Notes under the pieces: generated by a model
Databases searched by the model: none
What the model was told of the DNA's origin: nothing
What the model saw: the letters and a program-made list of their open reading frames with translations, nothing else
In this document: piece by piece, positions 23,301 to 34,686 of the stretch
Numbering within the stretch: the first letter of the stretch is position 1
How the letters are laid out: each line of letters starts with the position of its first letter
DNA from: Cubamyces lactineus
Lineage: Eukaryota; Basidiomycota; Agaricomycetes; Polyporales; Polyporaceae
Direction: 5' to 3'
DNA: 64,000 nucleotides
Assembly (NCBI GenBank): GCA_022376465.1
Contig: JACDTU010000004.1
Coordinates: 2,356,001 to 2,420,000, forward strand
Translations under genes and position numbers: made by a program

Positions 23301-24729
23301 TTCATTCTGGACGCTCAGCGACGACCTGAATCTTGGACCAAATGCGGCGAAGGGGCAGCAAGTCGCGCTCGTCTTCATCACCGCCGATAGCGGGTAAGTG
23401 GGCATCCCAACGGGTACAGTAAGATTGGACCTCACACTGGAACGTAGGGAGGCATCGTACACGGTCGAAGGCAACGCAGGGGACCGCAACGACTTGCAGG
23501 CGTGGCATAGCGGAGTACGTTCGAGGACTGACGGGTTATGACCTTGAGGGTCGCGAGTAGATGCGTCATGCTCATTCGCTCGATCGTGTGTAGGATGCGA
23601 TGGTCGAGAAGGTTGCTAGTGTCAACAATAACACTATCGTCATAGTCAACAGCGTCGGCCCGATCATCATGGAGTCTTGGATTGAGAACCCGAACGGTGA
23701 GAACCGTCTCGTCAACACAGAATTGTTTGTAAGGCTGATGGTTTCTGTCGCGCAGTGACTGCTGTGGTATGAGCTACTAGCATCTGCGTCAGCACCTGTG
23801 GCCTCATTCTATGTTGTTACAGATCTGGGCGGGCCTACCCGGACAAGAGGCCGGGAATGCGCTCGTCGATGTTCTATATGGTGACGTCAACCCAAGGTAC
23901 CGTTCTCTCCCCGACGCCCTCAAAGTACGCATATATTGACCGCTGAAACTCAAACGAACATAGCGGACGACTTCCGTTCACTATCGCCAAGGCAGAGCCC
24001 GACTACTCAGCGCGGGTCATCTACGACGGCTCGGGCACTGTGCAGATTCCGTACTCGGAGGGGCTCTTGGTTGATTATCGCCACTTCGACGCCGTGCGTG
24101 CCATCCCTTGGTGTTCTCTTGCCCCGGAAAGGTGGATGCTGATTAAGGTTTTCCTGTGGAACAGAACAATATTACGCCCCGCTTCGAGTTCGGGTTCGGG
24201 CTGTCGTACACCACCTTCTCGTACTCGAATTTGAAGATCACTGGCTCGACCTCTGGTGGATCGCGGCAGCCTATTGGACCTGGTGCTTCCCTTGATCCCT
24301 GGTTAGTTGTACATGCTATATCTCACGAACACATGACACTTACTGAACACCCACGATGGATGCAGGCTGCACGACCCTGTTGTCACCGTCTCGTTCACGC
24401 TCACAAACACCGGATCGAGAGCGGGTACCGAGGTGAGCCGTACGAACCTCCCGAATCCTCGCTTTCGCATCCTCACAACGTCAAAGGTCCCACAGTTGTA
24501 CACGTCCCCGCCGGCCTCGGCACAATCAGCGCCCTTCAACCTCAAGGGCTTCGACGCCGTTTTCTTGGGCCCGGGCGAGTCTAAGACGGTGACGTTCCAG
24601 CTTTCGCGCTACGACTTCTCCATTTGGGACGTCGTCGCGCAGCGTTGGGAGGTTGTGCAAGGCGTGACCGGCATCTCCGTCGGGGCAAGCAGCAGAGACC
24701 TCAAGTTGAAGGGTTCCATCACAAACTGA
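20302..24729 (+). CDS. Glycoside hydrolase family 3 beta-glucosidase, secreted, about 33 exons
   Basis: Releases glucose from the non-reducing ends of cello-oligosaccharides and beta-glucans. My model has 33 exons and encodes 769 residues, all phases consistent. It starts with a signal peptide (MPRLSPALLFLACALAGWL). Domain order is typical: (beta/alpha)8 barrel with LCLQDSPVGVRF, GPMMNIMRAPAAGRNWEG and the CAKHFINNEQE segment; the nucleophile Asp in VMSDW; MTMPGDEFF; the alpha/beta sandwich from NTGNVLPLH through EGNAGDRNDL; and the fibronectin III-like end (RFEFGFGLSYTTF onwards). Exons include 4 nt (21756-21759), 6 nt (22008-22013), 11 nt (23756-23766) and 12 nt (22212-22223). One intron (21337-21388) uses GC-AG. 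The first intron (20400-20602) is long, and the two exons after it are the least certain. It lies 1 kb downstream of GH131 on the same strand. Confidence 0.9.
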
Positions 24730-25140
24730 CCTGATGTGGTTCCTTGGCGCTGTGAGAGGAGTCGACATGGACGCGAGTACGTATGTGTATATGCTGTCGG
24801 GTAGAGTAAGCGCTGGACTGTGGATGCAGAATACCAACTGAGCAATACCACCGATTCCCTCAGCATATAGACGTGGACGTAGCGATGCATTCGTAGTAAA
24901 TCTTACTATATACATGTATGTGCGTCCTTCGAGAGAGGACCGTTCCGGAGGAACTCTGGTTGAGCAATACAATTCCGTCGCATTGATCGATAACATGAGA
25001 AAGCGAGAAGCAAAACCGGTCAGAACATATGTCGAGTCAAGAAAAATGAGGCCAGTCAGCAGTCCGTCAGTACTGATAGGCTACAGTCCGTGGAAGACTT
25101 CCCACAAAACGCGTATCGGCCCATCGTATCCTCCACCTCC
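24730..25140. other. Convergent intergenic region, GH3 / LIM protein
   Basis: About 410 bp between convergent 3' ends, AT-richer than its surroundings, with no coding signal. It should contain both terminators. Confidence 0.4.
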
Positions 25141-28100
25141 TCAAGCGAGCTCCTTGTTGCGTCCGCCTGTGAGCTGGCGCACGAGGAACATACCCCGCCC
25201 TTGGCCGCCCTCGCTCTTCGTGCGTGCAGCATACCCGATCGCGCTCTTCGGGCGCGGGTAGCGAGCGGCGCCAGGGCGCGGACCATCGAACATCTTCGTA
25301 GGGCTCGATGTCAGTTGACGCGTCGGGCTGAGGCCTCCGCCGGTGAGTTGACGCATCAGCGCAGGGTCCGACCCGCCGCCAAGGCCAGTGAATTGCCGAG
25401 CGAGGGTTGTGGTACCAGTGAAGTGCGGCGCAACGCCCCCGAAGGCACCCCGACTACCCGTCTGGGTAGGAGCCAAGGGCGTGCTCCGCGTTGGCGAGGG
25501 TGAATTCCGATGAGTAGCAGGAAGGAGAAGCTATGCAGCCGAATTAGGCCCTATTGCAGCCCACAAACGCGATAGGGACTACATACCAAGCACTCTCTGC
25601 ACCACACACCACCATCTCTATCCGTCTTCGCTGCACTGTCAAGCTTCTTCCCGCAGCCGGGCTTGCCCTCCTCCTTCCGGCGGCCCTTGGCTTCCTTGCC
25701 ACCGCAAATAAGACATGTTGCATGCCAGCGCGTACCCTGTGGACCGGGTACGACACCGCGCTCCATGGGCGATACCGCCTTGTTGCATCCTGGGCATGCC
25801 GACGAACTGCCGAATCGCGGTTGCGGGAAAGTGAACGTTTGCTGCGTGGCAGGTGCCGTCTTGGGCGGAGGCTCGTAGCGGCTGCTACTGTACGTAGCCG
25901 TGGCAGTCTTGGGTGGCGAATGAGTCACAGGAGCTGACTTCGGCATCGTCGCTGTGTAAGTACGGATAACGGTCCTCTCAGGTGGGGCGCACTGGAATGA
26001 GGTTAGCATACGTCGATATACATATATCGCCCCTGGTAAATGCTAACCTGTACATGGCAAGCCCCCTTCGGGCTACGCACGAAGACGGCTCGACCGCCCT
26101 CACTGTCCTGGAAGAGTTGATCGCATACAGTGCAGCGGAAGCACGAGGCGTGGTATGTCTTCGGTGGCATGCCGCTACTGGAGGGCTGCTCAGGCACTGT
26201 AACGAATTTGCCACCATCCTTCCGACTGAAGAGTGGAAGGGTACACCTGGCGCAACGTGCGTCGGCCGGTAGGGGAGTGGGGATCGAGATGTCATGCAGC
26301 AGCGTACGCGATTTGGGTGTAGGGGTCGTTGCATCTCCCTTGACTGCCGGGCTTCCGTGGTCCCCTGTGTGTTGGGAAACAATGGCTTTCTCTGCTTCCG
26401 CCCGTCCGCGTCGAGAAGGAGGGCTTAGCGAAGGAGGGGTGGAAGGACCACTCGATTGCGTTGCAGCATCCGAGAAGTCCCCCGCGAGATCAGGTGTGGG
26501 AGGAACTGAGGAACTATAGTCCGTGGCAAGCGAGGTGCCCGAGATACTCTTGCGCAAGCCCATCGAAAGCCCAAGACCGATCCGGCCAGATTCTGGAGAG
26601 GTAGGGGCACGCGCGGGGCGAGGAATACGAGACGCCGAATTGCTACTGATGCTGGATGATATCGAGCTTATAGATGTATCCGGCCCAAAGTCAATGAGGT
26701 CGCCAGTAGGGACACTGGGAAACGCGCCAAGCAACGATTCGACCTCTGCATCGCCTGTACGATCCGCTTTGAGGGTGTAATCTGTGTTACCGGTCACGTC
26801 TCCTCGCAAAAGTTCAGTATTGCCAGTGGTATCGCGACGAACGTAGCTTGTGCCACCTGTATTGTCTCGCCGTAGATAGTTGATCCCACCAGTATGATCT
26901 GCCCGGACTACGCTCGCACCGCCAGTATCATCACGACGGAGGCGGCCCGTTCCGCCCGTATCATCTTGCCGGACAGTGCTCGTACCGCCCGTGTTATCAC
27001 GTCGGGCGATACGGAGCGGTGCAATAGTACCTGGCGTCGTTTGCGGTTGGAGCACATCTCCTAATATATCATTGTCGGGGGTGCTGGAGTGCGCACCACT
27101 GGACCGTGGCCGCGACCGCGACCGACGCTCAGATCGGGGGCGAGTTGGTGTTGTTGTGGCAGAAGATGATGTTGCGACAGGTTGTCCGGGAGCCGACGGA
27201 GGACCAGGCGAAGCCTGTCTGAGGAATCGTTGCTTCATCTCCTCGATAGCATCTGCGGTCGGCTGCTTCACTGGCACCGGGCTGCCGTATCGTGGGCTGC
27301 TCGTGCCAGTTAACCTAGAGCTGATGGGTGAACTGTCGGCGCCATCAAGATCCGGGGAGCGAAGGCGACTGTATGAGCGTCGCGAGAGGGGGCTGCCATT
27401 ACGGGTGGGCGAAGCGTCTGTGTTCTGGTATCGAGAGAGAGCGTCTCGAGTGGATGGAGAACCAACACTGGTAGAAGAGTTTGCCCGCGCCCGTGCCGCA
27501 AGCCGTTCAGTGGTAGGGCTGGCATCCCCTGTCAGTACGGTAGTATAACGCTTGGAGAGGGGGCTGTGAGCACTAGGCGGGGATGTGGGGGTTTGCATCG
27601 AAGGGCTGGAAGTGTTGTTCAAGAAACGGGCTCCTCGGCTTTCCGCAGCGGGTGTGTTATCGCGGCTACGGATACCAAGCCGCAACTCGAGCTCCTCCAG
27701 TGCAGGGCTACCTTCGCGTTCCCTGTTGGTGCGCTTGGTTCCGCCGAGATTGCTACGTCCTTCGTCCGAGTCTACACGGCGACGAGGGGTCGTACCGGAT
27801 GGCCGTGTCAAGCAACTTTCAAAGCAATCCGCACAACTGGGCCTGCCTAGTAGATCAACCATGGGCGTGTCACCTATGTTCTTGAAGCAGCCTTCACAGC
27901 AGAAGCAGCGTTTATGCCAAACTTTGCCACTTGTCTCGACGAACCCGCCCTCGCTCTTGAGAATGAGCACAGGTTTGCCACAGGAAGGACAGTCGCCCTT
28001 GGAGCCGCCATTGGCAGTGAAACATGGTCGGCATAGGAACCGAGTGCCGGAGCCGACATCTTCTATGGGTAGCCCAGGTCGAATGGAGGTGGGGTCAGGG

Positions 28101-28672
28101 TATATTGTCGCATCAGGAGGAAATGGGGAAGAGCAGAGAGCACAGATGAATGTCGAGAGCGTTTCCTTGGTTTGTAGTACAGATCCGTAGACCTTAGCGA
28201 GACGGGAGCCGCTGTTCAAGTTGGGCAAAATGCCCTCTTCTGGGTTTGCAGAAGCGAGATCATCTTCATGAGATGCAGATGTAGACTGTTTGAGGGGTGA
28301 AGGAGGTCGCACAACGGAGGTAGAGGAAGCGATGTGAGCGGAGACACGCCTGTCAAGCGTAACCGCGGTGGGTTTCTGGGTTTCAGGGCGGGGGAAGCGT
28401 TTGACCGGGGATGTAGAGGCAGATGAAGACTGCCCGGTGTTCGTCCTCGGAATAGGTTTCGGTGCTGCCTTCTCGCGAGTAACATACGTCTTAGACCAAG
28501 GATCTTGGGCTTTTCCGTCGTCCTGATTCCACTTCACTACAGGCGCTACAGAGACGTTTACACAGACTATACATGCTGCGAGCTAAGCCATGAGACGCTT
28601 ACCAACTGATGTGCCACCGCATTTACAGCGAGGGCCGACGACGATGTCACCGCATCTCCTGCAGAAGCCCAT
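25141..28672 (-). CDS. LIM-domain protein with three zinc-finger segments and internal tandem repeat
   Basis: LIM domains bind protein partners, often at the actin cytoskeleton or growth sites in fungi. Four exons (28672-28603, 28545-26048, 25991-25587, 25530-25141) give 1120 residues in phase. The N-terminus is MGFCRRCGDIVVGPRCKCGG, a short Cys cluster found by splicing over a 57 nt intron. Three LIM segments follow: one near residues 155-270 (CALCSSPF, then CPSCGKPVLI, then WHKRCFCCEGC, then CADCF), one around residue 800 (RCARCTLPLF, then YHASCFRCTVC), and one in exon 3 (CPGCNKAVSP, then WHATCLICGG, then WCRECL). Long Ser/Pro-rich disordered stretches separate them. A seven-unit 11-residue repeat lies between the first two. 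The C-terminus repeats RQ-F/L-TG motifs. The architecture recalls fungal Pxl1/paxillin-like or Rho-pathway LIM proteins. The exact orthologue is not assigned. Confidence 0.88.
26755..27005 (-). repeat. 33-bp coding tandem repeat (11-residue units, about 7 copies) in the LIM gene
   Basis: In the minus-strand frame the units read RRDNTGGTSTV, RQDDTGGTGRL, RRDDTGGASVV, RADHTGGINYL, RRDNTGGTSYV, RRDTTGNTELL, RGDVTGNTDYTL and then a partial KADRTGD. The D-x-T-G-G/N core is constant, while codons have diverged. The array is therefore old and kept in frame. Confidence 0.85.
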
Positions 28673-28976
28673 GGGTTGGTGATATACAGAGAGAAAGTGT
28701 GCAAAAAGAACGAGACAAGCAAGGAAAGGCGTGCGTGAGGGTCGTGAGAGGGGCGTGCCGGTGAGAGTCCAAAGCGAAGCGATGAAGATGGGTTACGTTC
28801 AGAACTCAACGAGGCAGCCAACGCCAACCTCACCAATCAGGCAATCCAAACAGTTACGCGGTCATGTGACAGACGCGTCCCAAGGCGCTCGTTCGAATGT
28901 CGCGCAATCGACGCTGGGACAGGCCCTAGACAACTACCAGTGCGTGATAATTGCAGAGTACATCTCCCAGTATATC
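28673..28976. promoter_or_regulatory. Upstream region of the LIM gene
   Basis: About 300 bp between the LIM start and the 3' end of the F-box-like gene. It includes ccaat (about 28833) and a caaaaagaa run. No gene was seen. Confidence 0.35.
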
Positions 28977-30879
28977 CTAACACTCGTTAAACTTCTCCAT
29001 GAGTCGATAGGCGACCGTCTGCCGCTGTTCCTCCGTCCACCAATGCTTCATCGGCCGCTTTCGCGTACGCCAGTCATCACTTGATTCTCCTGGTCCTTCC
29101 AGCGAGGGAAACAGTCGACGTAAAACGCGCGCAAGTCGATCGATGTCCGGCAAAAACATGTGCATGAAATGCTCGTCCTTCGCGATAACGAAGTGCATGA
29201 GGCGAGTCTGGGGCACGATTTCAGATCCATCTGCGTGGGCCTCGAGCGCCTCGAGCTCCGTTTCGGACATGTTGGCCACGTCCATATTGGTGGACGCGAG
29301 AGCTCTACAACGCTCTGCGAGATCCACAACGGCCAACAGCGATGGCCGTGAGATGTGGGGCGCGTACGGGGTCCACGCCTCATGGGTCCGGTAGATATCC
29401 TTCGAATCCGAGGTGATCGTAAGACGACGGAGGCATGGCCAAGAGATCGCCATGTCCTGGACGTCTTCATCCGAGATAGATAGTACACGATTCCAAGACA
29501 TGACCTCCAAGTCTTCCAGGGAGCGCAGATGGAGCAAAGGACCGAGGATGTCAGCGAACGCGATGTGGATGGTGTCCGCACCGCTTGCAAGTAGGAGGAA
29601 TTCGGTGGTAAGCGAGAGGTATAGCTTGCGGAGGGATGTGGAGATGCGTCCAGAGCCAAGTGGTTGAACCAAGGCAACAATATCCGAGCCAGTGGCTTGC
29701 ACGCTATAGATCGCGATGTCCTGAAGCACCGTCGAATTGATCCTGCGAAGAAGTCCTTCGATATCGGAGTGGGTGCCATCAGCGGACAACCTGCGGAGGG
29801 TGCGAAATCCTCCTTGCAACTTGAACGTGTCCTTCGCATCATCGCTAGGCGGATACTTGTCCAGTCCCGTCATACGCTTTGTCGCCAGTCTGCCCACACT
29901 CAAGGGGTCGTTGTCTATTGCAACAAGGAGCGTCTCCAACCCCTCCAGCGCACCTAATTGAGGCAACAGATACTGGAGCAAAGCGACAGACACCGGGGAC
30001 ACCTCCACCATACGCAACCCCCGGAACCACCTGAGTGGTAGTACGATATGTATAGCCTGATACGACGACTTCACGCTCAGGTGCCGTAGACAAGAACCTG
30101 CGGCCTCTTGACCTTCCAGTAACATCGCGATATCGTCCACGAGAGTCCCCAGGAACGGTCCAGGCAGGTGTGGTCGGAACGATACTGCGAAAAGGTCTGG
30201 GGAATGGGCGAGCGCGCGCAGGAGAATACACCGCTGAGAGAGCCCCTGGCTCTCCCGCGCAGAGAACGCCAGCAAATTAGGGAAAATGGGCCGGGTGACA
30301 TCGCGTGCACGCGTCAGCAGGATAGAGAGGAAGGGGTCTTCAAATTGCCAGCGTAGGTAGTCCGCGAAGACGAAGCAGCGCACGCGCCGCGCACAAAGCT
30401 CCCAGCGTTCCCAGTCGTCCGCGTGTACCTCCCCCTCGAGCACCTGGAATGCAAGGGATTCGAACAGAATTTAGTAAGATCTGAGACCGGTCGGCTCGCG
30501 TTGGAACACTGACCTGATGTACGGTGTAAGGCGACCCAAAAAGATCTCCATACTGGCTTGCCAGCGGATCCTCTTCGACGATCACCTTGAAGCCCTTGAA
30601 TGCATAGAACAGCGGCGCAAACCCGACATGCAGCACGCTCCAGAGAGCATCGGACGCGGGTCCTGCGAACGCCCGACAGGCGAGTGCTGCGTGCTTGAGT
30701 GTCGCTCTGAGCAAGATCACCTCGGGGCTCCGGGCCGTTCCGAGTAATTCGTCGCCATGCCGGAGGGCAGCGAGTGTCACTGGGAGAGGGGAAAGCTGCG
30801 CGAAGATTGAGTGGACAATGTCCGGGTTTGACAGCGCAGGATGATGAGTGTTTGCAGGTGGTGTCATGACGCTTGCCAT
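28977..30879 (-). CDS. F-box-like / leucine-rich-repeat-type protein
   Basis: Two exons (30879-30514 and 30443-28977, intron 70 nt) give 610 residues. ATG 30879 (MASVMTPPANTHHP) was chosen as the first ATG of the frame; the longer frame upstream starts only at GTG. Residues 12-60 resemble the F-box of Agaricomycete proteins: ALSNPDIVHSIFAQLSPL, then LKHAALACRAFAGPASDALW. The rest is a chain of loosely repeated Leu-rich segments (GLRMVEVSPVSVALLQYLL, CLRRLTITSDS, LEDLEVMSWN), as in the LRR-like C-termini of these proteins. By family it would be a substrate adaptor of an SCF ubiquitin ligase. Such families are large in mushroom-forming fungi and their targets are mostly unknown. Confidence 0.75.
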
Positions 30880-31254
30880 CGAGATGGTGGTGAGAGTCGC
30901 CGTATAATGTAGTGTTCGTCGGGAGCTATCAACTTTGACCGTCGCCTTCGACTCGCAGAGGACAAGTTCGGCGACCACGAGGTCGCGATGTTTGAAAAAC
31001 AAGGTTACCCATTGCCGCTGCCACCAGTGACTCACACTGGCCGTCTCATATCATTCCGCGCGCCGGGTGATCATAGTCTTCCCGAGTCAATTCGCCGGCA
31101 CCGAAACAGTACCCACTCCCTGAGTCCAATCAAGGACACAGTAATGACACCAGCGCTGCTATAGTATGATGTGGAGCCCCAGCAGTACTATATCGCCCAC
31201 ACAGTTGTGGCAGCCCGTAGCCCAGGCCAATATCAAGAATATACTGGCCTGATC
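30880..31254. promoter_or_regulatory. Upstream region of the F-box-like gene
   Basis: About 375 bp between the F-box start and the stop of the next minus-strand gene. It shows only short overlapping frames and no distinct motif. Confidence 0.35.
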
Positions 31255-34200
31255 TCACGCAATGGGACAATACGTACTTGCGCACTTTCCCACGAGGGCT
31301 GGAAGATCAAGCATGGCGTTATAGGTGGGTCTGTCAGGATCGCCCTCAATATTCATGTGCGTGGACGAATCAGGTCTGTATAAGACATGCTCGTGACCGG
31401 ACCCAGCAAAACGTGATGTTCCCCTCATCGCTCTACGCAACTCGTGAGGGACGACGTACACTGCCAGGAGAGCTGACTCACTTCGTTAGGGCGATCAATT
31501 CTGGGCTCTTTGGTGGGGTCTATGATGACCTCCAACTGGACGGCGTGATATGAACAATGGAGATGCACATAGAGAGCGACATGTTCCGCACACCTCACAC
31601 AAAATGGCATCCTTGTACGGCGTGACTAAGCTGGCCACTATGCGATGGTAATCTTCGCCATCCGATCCTTCTTCAATCTCGAGCTGTTGCAATCGCGCTA
31701 CCATCGATAGCGTCCATGGGGATGACACGTAATATCGCTCTTGCATGTGCATGTAGATTAGACCAAGTCATGCATTGAAAAGTCACAGATGGAGACGTAC
31801 TGGCGGTGGGAGACGCATGGCGTACTAACTCTACTAAAGCTCTACAGGCCGCGGGAGCTACGAGCAGAGCGAGAGGCTCTTCTTGCCCTTCGAAATCGCG
31901 ATTCAGGATTAAGAGTAGCACGTCTCTAATAAAATCCCAAGCTTCGCCATGATTCAGGGCATCAAGCGCATATGTTCCTGCTGTCGCTGAGATATACGTT
32001 GCAAGGGACGCTGTAACACCTCGTCAACAGAACAGGCGGTACTGGGCCGTTCGACGAGCTTACCCGCTAGCGGAAGATCAGATGGGTCGACCTCTTGGAC
32101 TAACCTCCAAATCCACCTAGCTCGTTCCGTTCTCGACGTCGACTTCCTAAAACTTGCATGATGGGGGGACTGAGCTAAAGCGAAGATAGCCGCATCGCCT
32201 AGCATCGTCCATGCTGGCGAATCCATATGCTCCGATTCGAGCAAGTCGAAGACTGCAAGCAGAACGCGTTGTGGTAGATCACTGAACGTCGTGGGAGTAG
32301 AATCACTTCTCGCGGTGAGTGTAAGGAACTGCAGGGTTTGCCTGATGTCGTGTAAGTCGGGCATGTCCTCAATATCATCCTCTTGGACTATTGCAGTAGC
32401 TACAGATCTGCACAAATATGATGAATCATCTCGGCTACAACCTGGAGGTCTTACTTGTGGACGCGTCTCAATTCTGTTCGGACGCGTGAGACATCCCTCT
32501 CATTGAAGTCCTCTGCTGTACTCACTTTGTTCCCAGGCGAAAGCGTAGCGTGATTGAAGGCCAGTCGCTAGATCAACGGCACGTTGCAGAGCAGTGGGCG
32601 ACGACGAGATAACTTCGAGTATGAGATCCTTGACTAGTCGGAATTGTTACATCAGAGTGAACAATCGAGCTTGGGGCGACCACTCACTGTTAAGCTCGGT
32701 TTCCCGATCCCCGAGGGCTACGAATAACTCGATGACGATGCCACATATTGGGGAAAGTGCTGCGTCCTCGATGTCGGAGAGCTGCAGGATGTGCTTGACA
32801 CCCCAACAAGCTTTGAGCGTAACGTCCAACAACACTGCATCAAGCGTTGCCGGCTCATCTCTGGCCGCGTTGACAGACTGTTGGAGAATACGCTTAGGTG
32901 GAGGTCAGCGAGGGTCAGCGAGGATACAGGGTAAGCGATACGAACCAACAGCATAGACAACGCCGCAGAGGGCGTGGGCTCTAGTGCGTCCACAAGACCT
33001 TCGTCGTACCATTCAACTGAATGCGCGAATGGCACGTCTTCAAGTGGTGCGTCTAGGTGGAATAGCCAGGCCGCAGTCTACAAATGTTAGCTGGTGTTTT
33101 GGTTGCGGGTAGATATCCTCACCAGTGACTCGACCACGTCAGCCTGGTATAGGCGGGGATCACGCCAAGTGGCCCATGCCCAGGGCAGCGTATGCCCCCA
33201 TTTCAGTAGAATGGATTGAGGTAGATCCAATCTGGTTGCGGGAATGCTGGGCGGTGACGTACAGGGAGTATCCGGGTGCAAGACGATCCGTATCATCTCA
33301 AGCAGAGTTGCGTGCGATTGTGGTCTGCAAGGAGACTGCCCTTCGGAGTCAACGAAATCACACTTCTGCACCGCATTCAGCCTCGCATTATCACAAAAGA
33401 CTCGACAGGCCGCACCGCATACAACGAGACGAGGATGGCATGACCGATGCGCTCACGTTCAGTTGACTCCATGGTGGCTCGGGAGATTAGCTTGTCCGTA
33501 ATCCGCTTCACACGTCGGTTGAGGGCAGGAAACAGTTCAGCGGTGCTACGAGGGCTATGAATGAGACTATTTGTATAAGGAAAGACGGACGGACAACAGA
33601 CACTTCACTGAGTAGATCGTCGTGGCCAGCTAGTTGCACGGTCAAAATATGAAGCCCCCAGACAAGACTGAAGGCCAGGCGCAATGCTGCAGGCGAAACA
33701 TAGTCTGAGCAAATCAGATTGACGATATCATGCCAACGCTCTTGTCCAGGAGTGTGAGCGGGATCACATAGACCTTTGAGCTATCCCACCCGGCTTACCT
33801 GGCAATTGGGTTGCAGCCCGTAGCATGTCATCTTCCCTCTGAGCACGTACTGCCTCAGGTTGTAGACTGTCAAATGGCTGGACGCCATTACAAGCCCCAG
33901 CAACACGAAGAATAGCCTGCCCAAGTCTTGCAAAAATGACGTCGACCCAGCAAACTGTGATTGCCGACGTTGATGCTTCCGGGTCGCGCGAAGCGATGTC
34001 GCGGAAGAGGACTCGATACTGCAGTAGCAGCGATAGCGTGGTTTCATTCACTAGCGGTCAGAGTATCAGACGGGCAGAAACTCAGCACAAGACATGCACG
34101 TACACAGGATGGGAAGAGTCAAGGCGAAGTCTTCCGAGGTAGTTGCAGACCACGAGTCACCAGCGGTCACGACACGGTCGAGGAAAGAGAGGACAGTGCT

Positions 34201-34544
34201 TGATACACATTGAATCGTGCCGTGCAGTCGTTCATCCTGCGATGAGGTTGATCGGACTGGGAGACCTGCACTGCGGGAGGCGACTCACACTTTCCACGGC
34301 GCATATATCGAGACCTTGCAAAGTTTTCAAGGCGCTGAGCACTTGTCGAGGTCCGACCAGCGAGGAGCCGTTGATACGGCCCAACTCTGTGGACATCTGA
34401 ACGAAATCCGCGGCCTCCCATCCATCCACGGATTGCGACGGCTCGGACTCCGTATCGCTGGTGTCAGTCATGTCTGGCAAGTACTTGCTAGATGGTGGAC
34501 GAGTTCTAAGTCGGTGAGATCTCGATCTGAGCATACCGGTCCAT
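31255..34544 (-). CDS. Unrecognised multi-exon protein (about 16 exons, about 870 residues)
   Basis: I do not recognise this family. The model begins at ATG 34544 with a tiny exon (MDR), spliced to KYLPDMTDTSDTESEPSQ. About 15 more exons, each joined in phase by 50-70 nt introns, carry helical, Leu/Ala/Val-rich sequence. Examples are TVLSFLDRVVTAGDSW, AALRLAFSLVWGLHILTVQL, SILLKWGHTLPWAWATW, CWGVKHILQLSDIEDAALS and EEPLALLVAPAACRALVELV. The pattern suggests an all-helical, HEAT/ARM-like solenoid, but no motif is diagnostic. The N-terminus carries a short acidic Ser/Thr stretch. The 3' end is uncertain: the frame stops at 31425 without a last splice, or at 31255 with a short 41 nt intron. Consistent splice phases over the whole length argue for a live gene. 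It follows Rpc5 on the same strand, 142 bp downstream. Confidence 0.65.
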
Positions 34545-34686
34545 AGGAGGCCACGGAGCCGAAGAAGGCAGGCTTCTGTGGCGTGGGCAGCAGGCTGTGG
34601 CAAGTGTAGTGCAGCGGCCGCGGCCAAACCTGGATAGGTGCACAAGTGGGGGAGAAGAAATATTATACAACAACGCTGTCAAAAAT

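Noticed and set aside
26755..27005. Regular repeat that could be taken for a CRISPR-like array
   Set aside because: Units are contiguous, diverged, without spacers, and in frame within a eukaryotic coding exon.
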